From: Marisediminitalea lipolytica
GTDB lineage: Bacteria > Pseudomonadota > Gammaproteobacteria > Enterobacterales > Alteromonadaceae
Assembly: GCF_001758465.1 (NCBI RefSeq)
Contig: NZ_MJIC01000015.1
Location: 434,001-498,000, forward strand
Length of the DNA: 64,000 bases
Direction: 5' to 3'
The notes under the pieces are model-generated. The model saw only the letters and a program-made list of their open reading frames with translations, was not told the origin of the DNA and searched no databases. Each line of letters starts with the position of its first letter. Position 1 is the stretch's first letter. Both the position numbers and the translations under genes were made by a program. Of this stretch, positions 39,439-49,196 are shown one piece after another.

Positions 39439-39476
39439 AATGAATAACTATCCATTTAAGTGAATGAATTGTGAAT
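39439..39476 (-). promoter_or_regulatory. Tandem ARG-box-like sites upstream of astC
   Basis: Site 1 (39439-39456) fits the ArgR consensus WNTGAATWWWWATTCANW at 16 of 18 positions; site 2 (39459-39476) begins AGTGAAT but its second half is poor. The spacing of 2 bp between boxes is normal for ArgR. The rest of 39261-39619 (359 bases) holds no gene I can support. Confidence 0.5.
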
Positions 39477-39619
39477 AGTGGAAAATCAGAGGGTGATTTT
39501 ATGGCATACAGAATCAGGGCGGCCGACCGGATGTAAATTTGAGTTTACGGCTGAATGATTATGAATCTTCAGGAATGCAAAAATAAATGGGATTTTCGGG
39601 CTTTATTGGCGGCTAATCG

Positions 39620-40780
39620 TTACAAATCGGATAAAACTGGCAGCTGACTCAGGGTAATGTTAGCCAGCTTTTGTTGCAATGCTGGTGGTATGGCGCAACC
39701 GGCCAGAAAATGTTCGGCTTCGTCGTCCAGAAACAGGTTGTTATCCTTAAGCATGCGGTATTTGGCGTAATAGCGGCAGTCTAACAGCATCTGGGTTAAC
39801 GGGGATGCATCTTCCGGATCGATATCTTTAAGCAGTTGTTGCAGTGGGCTGACGTAATTAAGACGCTTAAACACCATAAACTCCACCAGGTGCAGCGTTG
39901 TTTTTTCGCTGTGTTCGTCTATCAGTGTGATAAGTCTTTTGGCATCGGGGATCAGCTGAACTAATGCCGAATGTAAATTGCGCAGCTTGGCTTTTTGTGC
40001 GTGACGTAAGAAATCCAGATGGACCTGTTCGAACAAGCGAAAGTACAGTTTTAAAATAGCGCTGCGGCCTAACTGACTAAACATTGCCAGTGAAAATGCC
40101 TCAAATGAACTAACCCGGTAATGACTGGCGATGAGCTCAGCGGTTCTCGCACATACCAGACTATATTCCCAGACTTTATGCTTAATTTGCGGATACGGGT
40201 CGGTAATCACTGGCAGACTTTGCTTAAAAATAAGCGCGGGCAGCACGCGTTTAACGTTATCAATACCAATAAAGCTGAGGGCAGTTTTTAACGTGTCGAC
40301 GGCAATGACATCGCCACGAGCGTCACGACGTCGGTACTGGGGTTGATTTACCTGGCGCAGTAACTCGTCTACCAACCAGGGAATGTTAGCCGCGACGGCT
40401 TCAACCTTGCTGACCGTAGCCGAAGGGGTCGACAATAAATCAATCAGGTCGGTGACGTCTTCGGACCAGTTTAACAGGGTCTCGCAGACGGCATTGCTGT
40501 CGTTAAGTATTTGCAGCAATTTTTTGTTGATAACAGCGTGCAGTTGCTGATTTATCTGTTCGACGTAATTGGCCTGGAGTTTGGCGGTCTCCAGCTTGTT
40601 TTTGATGGCGTCTTTTTCGACCTTAAGCAACTGACGGCGGGTAAAACTTTGTTCTGATTCGGCATAACTTACCTCACCGGGGGCACGACGACCGATCATC
40701 TCCCTGGCCCGTTCCGGGGCAAGGAGTAAATAATTAAACCGTTTTACAAAGGCTGGTGGAGCCAACAGTTGCTCTGCCAT
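39620..40780 (-). CDS. HDOD domain protein
   Basis: 386 residues with an HDOD (HD-related output) domain at about 95-300, recognisable from VDELLRQVNQPQYRRRD, LKTALSFIGIDNVKRVLPALI and ELIASHYRVSSFEAFSLAMFSQLGRSAI. HDOD lacks the catalytic His-Asp pair of true HD phosphohydrolases and is thought to act as a signalling adaptor. An N-terminal coiled coil (about 35-80) precedes it. No EAL or GGDEF domain is attached. Same strand as pabA (gap 128 bp) and astC. Confidence 0.82.
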   Translation of the reverse strand: MAEQLLAPPAFVKRFNYLLLAPERAREMIGRRAPGEVSYAESEQSFTRRQLLKVEKDAIKNKLETAKLQANYVEQINQQLHAVINKKLLQILNDSNAVCETLLNWSEDVTDLIDLLSTPSATVSKVEAVAANIPWLVDELLRQVNQPQYRRRDARGDVIAVDTLKTALSFIGIDNVKRVLPALIFKQSLPVITDPYPQIKHKVWEYSLVCARTAELIASHYRVSSFEAFSLAMFSQLGRSAILKLYFRLFEQVHLDFLRHAQKAKLRNLHSALVQLIPDAKRLITLIDEHSEKTTLHLVEFMVFKRLNYVSPLQQLLKDIDPEDASPLTQMLLDCRYYAKYRMLKDNNLFLDDEAEHFLAGCAIPPALQQKLANITLSQLPVLSDL

Positions 40781-40908
40781 GAAAATTACGCTCTATCCTT
40801 GTGATAAATAAACAGTAAACTGTTTGCAATACGAAGACTAGGACATGTTTTAACATGTCACGCAAATTAGCCAATATAGCAGGTAAAATGACTGACGACT
40901 TTCGTTTT

Positions 40909-41553
40909 TCAGGAAAGCGAGACAACTTGCCCGTTAAATTCGGATACACAGGTCATATCGGCCTGTTTGCGCTTTACCTTAGCTAAAGTGAGGAAATTAA
41001 GCAGTACCTGGTGGCCATATTCTGTCAGCAATGATTCCGGATGGTACTGAACGCCCCATAAGGGTAACGTTTTATGCCTGATTGCCATAATTTCCGGCGA
41101 CGCATCGCTGTCGCTCCAGGCCAGTACCTCTAAACAATCGGGCAGTGTTTGTGGCGCGATCACCAGTGAATGATAGCGGGTAACATTAAAATGGGTGGGA
41201 ACGTCTTTAAATAAGGCATCGTCATTATGTTTTATGGCAGAAACTTTACCGTGACGAATTTGTTTAGCCCGGGTTATCGTGGCGCCAAATACCTGTCCGA
41301 TTGCCTGATGACCCAGGCACACGCCCATGACAGGAATAACGCCGGCGAAATGCCGGATAACGTCCAGGCTAATGCCGGATTCGTCAGGTGTGCAGGGACC
41401 CGGAGAGATCACAATGCCATCAAAGACGGCGGGGTCTATCTCGTCCAGGGTAATTGCGTCATTGCGAACAACCTTCAGCTCACAACCCAGCTCCAGAAAA
41501 TACCGGGCCAGGTTGTGGCTGAAGGAGTCGTAATTATCGATCAGTAGAATCAA
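40909..41553 (-). CDS. pabA: Glutamine amidotransferase for aminodeoxychorismate/anthranilate synthesis
   Basis: Class I glutamine amidotransferase supplying ammonia to chorismate-using synthases. 214 residues. Oxyanion and nucleophile motif MGVCLGHQAIGQVFG, catalytic His-Glu in VQYHPESLLTEYG. PabA and TrpG cannot be told apart from this chain alone; the lack of trpE/trpD alongside and the position after trpS favour PabA. About 20 extra residues at the C-terminus (ADMTCVSEFNGQVVSLS) look unlike the family core. Confidence 0.88.
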   Translation of the reverse strand: MILLIDNYDSFSHNLARYFLELGCELKVVRNDAITLDEIDPAVFDGIVISPGPCTPDESGISLDVIRHFAGVIPVMGVCLGHQAIGQVFGATITRAKQIRHGKVSAIKHNDDALFKDVPTHFNVTRYHSLVIAPQTLPDCLEVLAWSDSDASPEIMAIRHKTLPLWGVQYHPESLLTEYGHQVLLNFLTLAKVKRKQADMTCVSEFNGQVVSLS

Positions 41554-41574
41554 TTGCTAATGCACCGGCTTGGC

Positions 41575-42585
41575 TTAGGGTTTGGCGATAAATCCCAAAG
41601 CGTCGTAAGTTGCCTGCAAGGTGGCAGCGGCGCGGGCCTGCGCTTTTTCGGCGCCCTTACGCATTACGTCGTCAAGGTAGGCGCGATCAGCGCGGAGCTC
41701 ATTGTAGCGCTGCTGAATCGGCTCAATTAAGGCGACGACGGCATCGGCTACATCAGACTTCAGGTGGCCGTACATTTTATCTTCGTAGGCTGGCACCAGT
41801 TCATCAACCGATTTACCGGTAGCCAGAGATAATAATGTTAGCAGGTTGGTTACACCCGGCTTTTCGGCCCAGTTAAAGTAAATACGCGCCTGTTCGTCTG
41901 AGTCAGTTACCGCGCGCTTAATTTTCTTGGCCACTTTTTTCGGATCTTCCAGCAAACCAATAAAGTTGTTTGGGTTGGTGTCAGACTTGGACATCTTTTT
42001 ATCCGGTTCCTGCAAACTCATAATCCGGGCACCAAACTCCGGAATATACGGCTCTGGAATTCGGAAGGTGTCACCGTAAATGTTATTAAAGCGCGTGCCG
42101 ATATCACGGGTAAGCTCTAAATGTTGCTTTTGATCTTCGCCCACCGGGACTTCATGAGCCTGGTACAACAGGATGTCAGCGGCCTGCAGCACAGGATAGC
42201 TATATAATCCCACATTTATGTTATTGGCGTTACGGGCAGACTTGTCTTTAAACTGGGTCATGCGGTTAAGCTCGCCCATCTGGGTAAAACAGTTAAGTAC
42301 CCACGACAGCTGGGCGTGTTCCGGCACGTGCGACTGCACAAACAGTGTGCTTTTTGCCGGGTCAATACCACAAGCAAGGTACAACGCCAGGCCGTCCAGA
42401 CACGCCTGCTTTAGTTTTTCAGGCTCCTGACGTACCGTAATGGCATGTAAATCTACAATCATATACAGGCAATCATGGGATTCCTGCATAGAGACCCACT
42501 GTTTTAGCGCACCCATGTAGTTACCCAGGGTAAGCTGTCCGGAAGGTTGGCAGCCGCTTAATACAATTGGTTTCGCACTCATCAC
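41575..42585 (-). CDS. trpS: Tryptophanyl-tRNA synthetase
   Basis: Class I aminoacyl-tRNA synthetase, 336 residues. The HIGH-equivalent is in [15 protein letters not shown] and the KMSKS loop is KKMSKSDTN. Cytoplasmic. It is between rpe (11-bp gap) and pabA (21-bp gap) on the same strand; the gph gene usually found between rpe and trpS in enterobacteria is missing. Confidence 0.97.
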   Translation of the reverse strand: MMSAKPIVLSGCQPSGQLTLGNYMGALKQWVSMQESHDCLYMIVDLHAITVRQEPEKLKQACLDGLALYLACGIDPAKSTLFVQSHVPEHAQLSWVLNCFTQMGELNRMTQFKDKSARNANNINVGLYSYPVLQAADILLYQAHEVPVGEDQKQHLELTRDIGTRFNNIYGDTFRIPEPYIPEFGARIMSLQEPDKKMSKSDTNPNNFIGLLEDPKKVAKKIKRAVTDSDEQARIYFNWAEKPGVTNLLTLLSLATGKSVDELVPAYEDKMYGHLKSDVADAVVALIEPIQQRYNELRADRAYLDDVMRKGAEKAQARAAATLQATYDALGFIAKP

Positions 42586-42596
42586 TCAATACCTGC

Positions 42597-43274
42597 TTAT
42601 TTAGAAGAAATAGACGCCAGTTCAGTCCGCATCTGTTGGATGACTGCGGCATAGTCGGGCTGATTAAAAATAGCTGAGCCAGCAACAAACATATCTGCGC
42701 CGGCGGCAGCAATGGCAGCGATATTATCGACTTTCACCCCGCCGTCAACTTCCAAACGGATGTTTTGTCCAGATTCGTCGATACGTGCTTTTACTTCACG
42801 TAATTTATCCAGCGTGGAAGGAATAAATGACTGGCCGCCAAACCCCGGGTTTACAGACATCAATAAAATATGGTGAAGTTTATCCATAACATAGTCGAGG
42901 TAGTGCAGTGGTGTGGCGGGATTAAACACCAGTCCCGGCTGGCAGCCTTTATCGGCGATCAGTTGCAGGCTTCTGTCTACATGCTGACTGGCCTCGGGAT
43001 GAAAACTAATATAGCTGGCCCCGGCATCGGCAAACTGGCTAATCAGGTCGTCCACCGGGGATACCATTAAATGCACATCAATAGGTGCGGTAATGCCGTA
43101 ATCACGTAAAGCTTTACAAATCATCGGGCCAAAGGTCAGGTTTGGCACATAGTGATTATCCATCACGTCAAAGTGCACCACATCGGCGCCGGCGTCGAGT
43201 ACGCGTTGGACATCTTCACCTAAACGAGCAAAATCGGCCGATAAAATCGACGGCGCTATTAAAAACTGTTGCAT
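42597..43274 (-). CDS. rpe: Ribulose-phosphate 3-epimerase
   Basis: Pentose phosphate/Calvin-type epimerase, 225-residue TIM barrel. Signatures [47 protein letters not shown] and [10 protein letters not shown] with the metal-binding His and Asp residues intact. First gene of rpe-trpS-pabA. Confidence 0.97.
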   Translation of the reverse strand: MQQFLIAPSILSADFARLGEDVQRVLDAGADVVHFDVMDNHYVPNLTFGPMICKALRDYGITAPIDVHLMVSPVDDLISQFADAGASYISFHPEASQHVDRSLQLIADKGCQPGLVFNPATPLHYLDYVMDKLHHILLMSVNPGFGGQSFIPSTLDKLREVKARIDESGQNIRLEVDGGVKVDNIAAIAAAGADMFVAGSAIFNQPDYAAVIQQMRTELASISSK

Positions 43275-43448
43275 GAATAACCTTTTATAGACTGTGTAGG
43301 GTACGGGGGATGGTCTGGTGTCCGGGGTGTTACGTCTGGTTATTATTGTACTCGACGAATAGACACAAGGCCGCTTATAAACTGGCCAATATTTTAGCGG
43401 AATATCAAACCGGGCAAAAGAGCAAATCTCGCCCTGTTATGGGGATTT

Positions 43449-43465
43449 TGCATTGTTTTGGTGCA
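43449..43465. promoter_or_regulatory. NtrC-like half-conserved site upstream of the TorF porin
   Basis: TGCATTGTTTTGGTGCA: right half TGGTGCA is perfect and the outer TGCA of the left half is kept; 11 of 14 consensus bases match. It is about 140 bp upstream of the -24 element, a normal enhancer distance. Confidence 0.5.
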
Positions 43466-43593
43466 AAATAATGCTGATTGATTGTGCGTTGGTGAAGAAA
43501 GTAAATAATTATATGTAAAGTTTGTGAATAAAAACACATTAAAAACAGATGTTTATTAATAATGTGTAAGTGATGGCAAGAGGTTGGATAATT

Positions 43594-43608
43594 GGGCACT
43601 AGTTTTGC
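43594..43608 (+). promoter_or_regulatory. Candidate sigma-54 promoter of the TorF porin
   Basis: GGGCAC-TAGTT-TTGC: -24 GG at 43595-43596, -12 GC at 43607-43608, exact 10-base spacing. Predicted start near 43620, leaving a leader of about 73 bases. The remainder of the 418-base gap (43275-43692) is AT-rich with no gene seen. Confidence 0.68.
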
Positions 43609-43692
43609 GTATAAAGTCAGCAGAAAAATAATAACAGACAGAAAAGTCATTTAAATAAAAACACTTATGCGTGATTTATACGGAGAACACAC

Positions 43693-44421
43693 ATGAAATT
43701 TAATAAAACTTTATTAACTCTGGCCGTTGTTGGCTCTTGCCTTTCTTCTCAGGCTGCTCTGGCTGACAGTCTGTCTGCGAATGTAAGCGTAACTAACAAC
43801 TACATCTGGCGTGGTCTGACGCAAACCATGAACGAAGCTGCTGTACAAGGCGGTATCGATTATGCGAGCGACAGCGGCTTTTATGCCGGTACGTGGGCAT
43901 CAAATGTTAAGTACGAAGAGTCTGATGCTTACTCTTATGAGCATGACTTGTACTTCGGTTACTCTGGTGAAGCAGGCGACTTTAGCTATGACGTAGGATA
44001 CCTTTACTACAACTACGACGAGAATGCTGGCTACGATTTTGGTGAAGTTTACGGTAGCATCGGTTACGGTAGCTTCAGTGCAACTTTATCTGTTTTAGCG
44101 AATGCTGAGCCTGATGAAGGTCCTGGTGAAGATTTCGGTTTTGGCCAGGCAACCTACCTGTCTCTTGATTATGGTTTCGCTTTGGAAAGCGGTACTGAAA
44201 TCGGTTTGCATTTAGGTCATCACCAGGGTGATTTCGCGGAATCTTTTAACGGCGTAACAGATGCTTATATCGATTACGGTGTAACTGTTTCTAAAGATGG
44301 TTTCGCGTTTATGATTAGCGGTACTGATTTAGATGATAATGATGATTTCGCAAACACTCCTGAGCGTGATAACGATTCAATCAAATACACTGTTTCTTAC
44401 TCAGTAGATTTCGAACTGTAA
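43693..44421 (+). CDS. TorF-family putative porin (TIGR02001)
   Basis: Outer-membrane beta-barrel protein of 242 residues. Signal peptide MKFNKTLLTLAVVGSCLSSQ...ALA, then alternating aromatic/glycine-rich strands (NVSVTNNYIWRGLTQTMNEA, GGIDYASDSGFYAGTWASNV) and the terminal aromatic-poor strand TVSYSVDFEL. This family recurs next to glnK-amtB in several marine gammaproteobacteria, where it is thought to help uptake of small nitrogen compounds; the promoter found here fits that. It is very acidic (many Asp/Glu), as expected in a marine organism. AGGAGAA-like GGAGAA before the ATG. Confidence 0.87.
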   Translation: MKFNKTLLTLAVVGSCLSSQAALADSLSANVSVTNNYIWRGLTQTMNEAAVQGGIDYASDSGFYAGTWASNVKYEESDAYSYEHDLYFGYSGEAGDFSYDVGYLYYNYDENAGYDFGEVYGSIGYGSFSATLSVLANAEPDEGPGEDFGFGQATYLSLDYGFALESGTEIGLHLGHHQGDFAESFNGVTDAYIDYGVTVSKDGFAFMISGTDLDDNDDFANTPERDNDSIKYTVSYSVDFEL

Positions 44422-44463
44422 GAGACTTTTAACACTGTTTCAGTGTTTTATGTTATGTGCACG

Positions 44464-44496
44464 CAAAGGCCACACACTAGTGTGGCCTTTGTACTT
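44464..44496 (+). terminator. Terminator of the TorF porin gene
   Basis: Stem CAAAGGCCACA (44464-44474) with TGTGGCCTTTG (44481-44491), 6-base loop, followed by a short T-rich stretch (tactttt). Confidence 0.85.
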
Positions 44497-44512
44497 TTGG
44501 TTAAAAATTTGA

Positions 44513-44540
44513 TTGCCAGATGTGACAAACTGGCTATAAT
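44513..44540 (+). promoter_or_regulatory. Sigma-70 promoter of the small exported protein gene
   Basis: TTGCCA (44513-44518), 16-base spacer, consensus TATAAT (44535-44540). Confidence 0.62.
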
Positions 44541-44575
44541 TGCAACAATGGATGATTGTTTGGGACAGTCTTGTT

Positions 44576-44830
44576 ATGACAATGCTAAAGAAAAGCTTGA
44601 ACTGGCGGGTAGCCGGAGCCGTATTTGCTCTGATGCTAACTGTTGGCAGTTTTAATTTTGCTGTTCGTTCTGACGCTACGGATTGCGTCGAAAATTGTGT
44701 TTCCTCAGTCCTCGAAGCTGAACAGGTGAGTTGGTTAACCTGGCTTACGGGACGCTCTACTTCGTACCGATTTCATTTCCTCGATTTGCTGGAATTATTG
44801 TCCCGCCACAAGGGCAACGACAGCGAATAA
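44576..44830 (+). CDS. Small exported or anchored protein of unknown function
   Basis: 84 residues from the ATG at 44576. A basic start and hydrophobic segment (RVAGAVFALMLTVGSFNFAV) look like a signal peptide or anchor; two cysteines four apart follow (DCVENCVSSVLEAEQ), then a tail ending in HRKG-like charged residues (LLELLSRHKGNDSE). No family recognised. A good sigma-70 promoter sits 36-63 bases upstream, and a DUF2970 gene begins 16 bp after the stop, so the two are likely one transcript. The start could instead be 44582 (second ATG). Confidence 0.55.
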   Translation: MTMLKKSLNWRVAGAVFALMLTVGSFNFAVRSDATDCVENCVSSVLEAEQVSWLTWLTGRSTSYRFHFLDLLELLSRHKGNDSE

Positions 44831-44846
44831 TTCGCTGTGGTAAATC

Positions 44847-45038
44847 ATGGCTGAAAAACCAGGCTGGTTAAACGTAGTACAAAGTGTACTGGCCAGCGCT
44901 TTTGGTGTGCAAAGCCAAAAAAAATACCAGCAGGATTTTAACCAGACTACCATAGCGCCGTATCTGATAGTGGGCGTGGTGTTTGTGGTGTTACTGGTGG
45001 CAGGGTTAGTATTGTTGGTGAAGTGGCTGGTACCTTAG
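44847..45038 (+). CDS. DUF2970 family small membrane protein
   Basis: 63 residues: an N-terminal KPGWLNVVQSVLASAFGVQS segment typical of DUF2970, a linker with QKKYQQDFNQ, and one C-terminal membrane span (YLIVGVVFVVLLVAGLVLLV). Function unknown; common in marine gammaproteobacteria. It converges on dam with a 22-bp gap and no visible terminator. Confidence 0.82.
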   Translation: MAEKPGWLNVVQSVLASAFGVQSQKKYQQDFNQTTIAPYLIVGVVFVVLLVAGLVLLVKWLVP

Positions 45039-45060
45039 TACTTACTTACTTTGTTTCCCG

Positions 45061-45930
45061 CTATTTATTATCAATCGGGTGTTCTACTGCGCCTATGGGA
45101 TAGACGGGTTTGTGATGAAACAATGCCAGTAGTTCACTCACCGGTTTACGCGCACTGCCTTTTTGACTGATAGAGCGTTTTACATTGAGCGTTGAGATCC
45201 GCGCGCCATGGTACATCTGGCGCGTGAGCGGTAAATCGTGATTGGAAATCAGCACAGGAATGTGGCGCTTAAACGCAGCGCGTTGAGCAAGCACCGCAAG
45301 TTTATGCTGGCAGGAAAGGCTGAACTGCTTTGCCGCGTAGCTGGTAAACAGCGCCGTTTTACTGATTGGCGCATAAGGTGGGTCGCAATAAATTACGCTT
45401 CCACGGCGGGCATGCTGGAAAACCCGTTCAAAAGGTAAACAGGTGAATTTGGCTTTTTGTGACTTTTCGGCAAAATGATACATTTCCCGTTCGGGAAAAT
45501 AAGGCCGCTTGTAACGCCCGAATGGCACGTTAAAGCGCCCGCTCAGGCTGTAACGGCATAATCCGTTGTAGCCATGGCGATTTAAATAGACAAACAGCAA
45601 CGCCCGGTAATATTCGTCACTGGTTTGATTAAATTCTTCCCGCAGACCGTAATAAATGTTTTCGCTGTTATGGTGAGCAGAGAAATAATGCTTAAGATCG
45701 TTGATTAACGCATCAGGTTGCGCTTTAAGCAAGTTGTACAAATTAATCAAATCGGGGTTAATGTCGTTAAGAACGTAATGCTGAAAGTCAGAATTCAAAA
45801 ACACGGAACCAGCGCCAACAAAAGGCTCTATGAGCTTTTTGGCCTCTGGCAGGTGTGCATTGATTTGTTCAACCAGGCTGTATTTGCCTCCTGCCCACTT
45901 GAGGAAAGCCCGGTGTTTACTGACGGCCAT
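45061..45930 (-). CDS. dam: DNA adenine methyltransferase Dam
   Basis: Methylates adenine in GATC for mismatch repair strand choice and replication timing. 289 residues. SAM-binding motif FLKWAGGKYSLVEQI with EPFVGAGSVFLN, target-recognition region in the middle, and catalytic YCDPPYAPIS. Its location after damX in the aroK-aroB-damX-dam order is the classic gammaproteobacterial one. Confidence 0.96.
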   Translation of the reverse strand: MAVSKHRAFLKWAGGKYSLVEQINAHLPEAKKLIEPFVGAGSVFLNSDFQHYVLNDINPDLINLYNLLKAQPDALINDLKHYFSAHHNSENIYYGLREEFNQTSDEYYRALLFVYLNRHGYNGLCRYSLSGRFNVPFGRYKRPYFPEREMYHFAEKSQKAKFTCLPFERVFQHARRGSVIYCDPPYAPISKTALFTSYAAKQFSLSCQHKLAVLAQRAAFKRHIPVLISNHDLPLTRQMYHGARISTLNVKRSISQKGSARKPVSELLALFHHKPVYPIGAVEHPIDNK

Positions 45931-46120
45931 TATGTTGGTAACTACTCACTGACGCTGTGGTTTTTATTTTAATAGGCATAGCAAGTTCTACTCTACGATG
46001 CCCCGCATCCCGCACCAGGGTAACTGCCCATTGGATGCGTACGACTTTATCGAATCGATAATTGTATCTGCCAGCGCGGATCTCGACAACCAGCAATATC
46101 GTGAAATCCTGAATTTATAG

Positions 46121-47554
46121 CTATTGCTGGTTGGCGATTTCGGCCTTGATCTGCCGGGCCGATTTTATAAATGCCTTGTCGCTGCCAGGAAATGTGGGCA
46201 GTGCAGCCAGTTGCTGTTGAGCCTGAGTCAGCGAAGGCGCTGATTCTGCCCAAAGCAGCACGTACCAGTCACCGCCATAGCGATAGGTTTGGTAAACAAT
46301 AATGCGATTGGTCAGGTCGTTGTCACGCAGAAAATCCGCAGCCAGCTGGTGGTCTTTCATGCCAGCGATTTGTACCCAGTATGCGCTGTTGTCATCTTCC
46401 AGCAGCATCGCGTTGGCCAGCGGCAGTGTTGCTGCTGGCTCACGAGGGGAGGTTGCGGACTCAGGGGCCTGTGTATCCACAGTGGTAGCAACGGTTGTTG
46501 CTGTATCAGCTTCGGTTGCTGGACGGGTTACCGGTTCTTCGGTAGGCGTCACGGATGGCTTTGCCGTTACGGCTTGTGGTTCAATCCCGGTTGGCTTCTC
46601 TATGGTGGTAACCGTAGTTGCCTTCTCCGGTAATGCTTTTAGCGCATCATTAAAGCTGCTGATAACCCGGGGCTGTGTTGATGGCGCTTTGCTATCTGCG
46701 TCGGTTTCGATAGCGGGTGGCGGCTCATTGGCCGTAGTGTCCACATCCTGTTTGACTACGCTTAGCGTACGGGTTGGTTTTACAATTGCCGGTGCTTCAA
46801 CCAGCGCGGATTGTTCGGTAGCGGGTTGCTGCGATTCAATTGGATTGAACAGGGTCGTTATGGTGGTGCCATACTGCCAGCCCATAATTGCCACAAAACA
46901 GGATACGAAAACCAGCGTGATGCCTAACCATAGCCAGGGCGAACGCAGGCGGTTGGGGGTAAAAGGTGTCGCTCCCGCTTCGCCACGCTCCTTTCTGTAA
47001 CGTTCAAAGGCGGCGCGACGTTCTGCGAGTAATCTGTCGACGTCACTGCTGTAATCGTCAGAAGTAAAAGACTGGCTGCTAATTAGCAGGGGCGTGCTGG
47101 TATTTTTGGCTGGCAGCCACTCCTTTGCCTGTTCAGCCCACTCACTTTCGCCAAACAGCAGTACGTTTAGGTGCTGTTTATTGTTAGCAAAGCGACTTTG
47201 CAGTACCAGTTCCCACAGTTCCTGCAAAAAGCTGTTCGGAATATGCTGTGCCTGAGTAATGGTAATCAGCACCGGTCCGGCGTGGTGATTCAGTCCGGCG
47301 AGTAGTTCATTGAGTGGGCGAATGTAACTGCCCACCACCTGGCCAAGTAACTGTTTACACAGCGTGCCCCGGTATTCGGTTACCGTCATTGAGGGCTCGG
47401 CAGTGATAAACGCCAGCTCAGTGTTGTCCGACTGTTGAAAAACAAAAGATTCCAGCGTTCTTTGCTGCTCAGCTATGGTGTCACCGCTAACAAAAATTAG
47501 CTGAGACGAGTAATTAACTAAGTATTCAAGTCTGCTGTGCAGCTCTGATGCCAC
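46121..47554 (-). CDS. damX: Cell-division protein DamX with SPOR domain
   Basis: Inner-membrane protein that binds denuded septal peptidoglycan. 477 residues: N-terminal ATPase-like cytoplasmic domain (about 1-150, related to the ExeA/DamX AAA region but without a Walker A), one membrane span (WLWLGITLVFVSCFVAIMGW, about 206-225), a Thr/Pro/Ala-rich periplasmic linker (230-390), and a C-terminal SPOR domain (about 392-470, YWVQIAGMKDHQLAADFLRD, YGGDWYVLLW). GTG start with AGAGGAA upstream. 38 bp after aroB. Confidence 0.9.
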   Translation of the reverse strand: MASELHSRLEYLVNYSSQLIFVSGDTIAEQQRTLESFVFQQSDNTELAFITAEPSMTVTEYRGTLCKQLLGQVVGSYIRPLNELLAGLNHHAGPVLITITQAQHIPNSFLQELWELVLQSRFANNKQHLNVLLFGESEWAEQAKEWLPAKNTSTPLLISSQSFTSDDYSSDVDRLLAERRAAFERYRKERGEAGATPFTPNRLRSPWLWLGITLVFVSCFVAIMGWQYGTTITTLFNPIESQQPATEQSALVEAPAIVKPTRTLSVVKQDVDTTANEPPPAIETDADSKAPSTQPRVISSFNDALKALPEKATTVTTIEKPTGIEPQAVTAKPSVTPTEEPVTRPATEADTATTVATTVDTQAPESATSPREPAATLPLANAMLLEDDNSAYWVQIAGMKDHQLAADFLRDNDLTNRIIVYQTYRYGGDWYVLLWAESAPSLTQAQQQLAALPTFPGSDKAFIKSARQIKAEIANQQ

Positions 47555-47592
47555 GGGTTATTCCTCTACAGTCGGCCAGGGATTTGGACTAA

Positions 47593-48660
47593 TTAACCTA
47601 ACACTGCATCCAGAATGGGCTGAGTTACCGCTTTGGTCACCACTGCTTTACCTATACCCTGGGGAATAACAAAGCGAATCTGGCCGGCTTCGACTTTTTT
47701 GTCGCGGGCCATGTGACGCATATAGTCTTCCACCGACATGCTGTCGGGACCGGATACCGGCAGATTAAACTGCTGTTGCAAGTCTTCCACACGACGGGTT
47801 TCTGACGCAGTCAGCCACTCTAAATGTTCTGCGGTTTTACAAGCAAGGATAATACCAGCGGCCACAGCCTCGCCATGTAACCAGTTTCCATAACCCTGCT
47901 CGGCTTCAATCGCATGACCAAAGGTATGGCCAAGGTTCAGCAGCGCGCGAATGCCACCTTCCCGTTCATCCTGAGCAACGATTTCGGCTTTAATCTGACA
48001 GCAGCGGAAAATGGCTTTAGTCAGTGCCTCGCCATCCAGCTCTTTAAGTGTCTGCTGGTTGGCTTCCAGCCAGTCAAAGAAACCGGCGTCGTAGATAATG
48101 CCGTACTTAATCACTTCGGCCATGCCGGCAGCAAATTCACGTGGTGGCAGGGTATTGAGTGTGGTGATATCAATAGCGACCAGAATGGGCTGATAAAAAG
48201 CACCAATCATATTTTTACCCAGCGGGTGATTCACTGCGGTCTTGCCGCCAACTGATGAATCTACCTGGGACAACAGGGTGGTGGGTACCTGAATAAAGGG
48301 CACGCCGCGCTGGTAAGTTGCCGCAACAAACCCGCATAGATCGCCAATGACACCGCCGCCCAGGGCGATTAACGTGACGTCTCGGGCGGCGTTCATCTCA
48401 AGCAAACGGGTCATGACAACCTCAAACTGCTCAAGGGTTTTATATTGTTCGCCATCAGGCAACGTGATGACATCGGTTTGCTTGTCACCACAAGCAGCCA
48501 GTACTCTTTCCAGATAAAGCGGGCCAACCGTTTCGTTGGTTACGATAACGGCACGCTGACCTTTAATGTAAGGTACAAAAAAGCCGGGCTGTGATAACAG
48601 TCCGGCTTCGATCTGGATAGGGTAGCTACGCTCGTCAAGTTCTACGGTTAAGGTTGACAC
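47593..48660 (-). CDS. aroB: 3-Dehydroquinate synthase
   Basis: Second step of the shikimate pathway. 355 residues; NAD- and zinc-dependent. Conserved [51 protein letters not shown] and [12 protein letters not shown] with zinc ligands. GTG start with AAAGGAGC before it, 20 bp after aroK. Confidence 0.97.
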   Translation of the reverse strand: MSTLTVELDERSYPIQIEAGLLSQPGFFVPYIKGQRAVIVTNETVGPLYLERVLAACGDKQTDVITLPDGEQYKTLEQFEVVMTRLLEMNAARDVTLIALGGGVIGDLCGFVAATYQRGVPFIQVPTTLLSQVDSSVGGKTAVNHPLGKNMIGAFYQPILVAIDITTLNTLPPREFAAGMAEVIKYGIIYDAGFFDWLEANQQTLKELDGEALTKAIFRCCQIKAEIVAQDEREGGIRALLNLGHTFGHAIEAEQGYGNWLHGEAVAAGIILACKTAEHLEWLTASETRRVEDLQQQFNLPVSGPDSMSVEDYMRHMARDKKVEAGQIRFVIPQGIGKAVVTKAVTQPILDAVLG

Positions 48661-48680
48661 GCAGATAGCTCCTTTAAATG

Positions 48681-49196
48681 TTATAACCCGATCTTGCTGA
48701 TGATTTGGTTAGCAACGGCACGCGCTGACTGATCGTCGGTTTCAACAACGTAATCGGCTACTTCTTCGTAAAGCGGATTGCGCAGTTCAGCGAGTTCTCT
48801 TAATACCTTTTCCGGATCATCCTTTTGTAACAAGGGGCGGCGCTTATCACGCTGGGTTCTGGCAACCTGTTTGTCAATGGTGGTTCGCAGGTACACTACA
48901 ATCCCTCTGGCTGACAAGCGGTTACGAACGGCTTTGGTCATAATAGAACCGCCGCCAGTGGCCAGAACAATACCTTGTTTGTCAGTTAAATCATTAATGA
49001 CATTTTCTTCGCGTTTGCGGAATCCATCTTCACCTTCAAGATCAAAGATCCAGGTAATATCTGCGCCGGAACGACGTTCAATCTCCTGATCGGAATCGAA
49101 GAACTCAAGGTGTAACTCATCTGCTAAGTGACGACCAATGGTACTTTTACCTGCGCCCATTGGACCAACCAAAAAGATATTACGTTTTTCAGCCAT
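48681..49196 (-). CDS. aroK: Shikimate kinase I
   Basis: Phosphorylates shikimate with ATP. 171 residues. P-loop [19 protein letters not shown], shikimate-binding [14 protein letters not shown] and GGGSI, lid RPLLQ. AroK (not AroL) by context with aroB. Confidence 0.97.
   Translation of the reverse strand: MAEKRNIFLVGPMGAGKSTIGRHLADELHLEFFDSDQEIERRSGADITWIFDLEGEDGFRKREENVINDLTDKQGIVLATGGGSIMTKAVRNRLSARGIVVYLRTTIDKQVARTQRDKRRPLLQKDDPEKVLRELAELRNPLYEEVADYVVETDDQSARAVANQIISKIGL

Noticed and set aside
43405-43650. 81-codon minus-strand frame upstream of the porin
   Set aside because: AT-rich leader with a sigma-54 element in it; the translation looks random (many Ile, His, Tyr).
45998-46120. 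A 40-codon plus-strand frame (MPRIPHQGNCPLDAYDFIES...) between dam and damX
   Set aside because: Reads somewhat protein-like, but no ribosome site or promoter is seen and it opposes a tight operon. Kept as a possibility only.
46302-47000. 232-codon plus-strand frame
   Set aside because: Antisense to the Thr/Pro/Ala-rich linker of DamX; low-complexity shadow.
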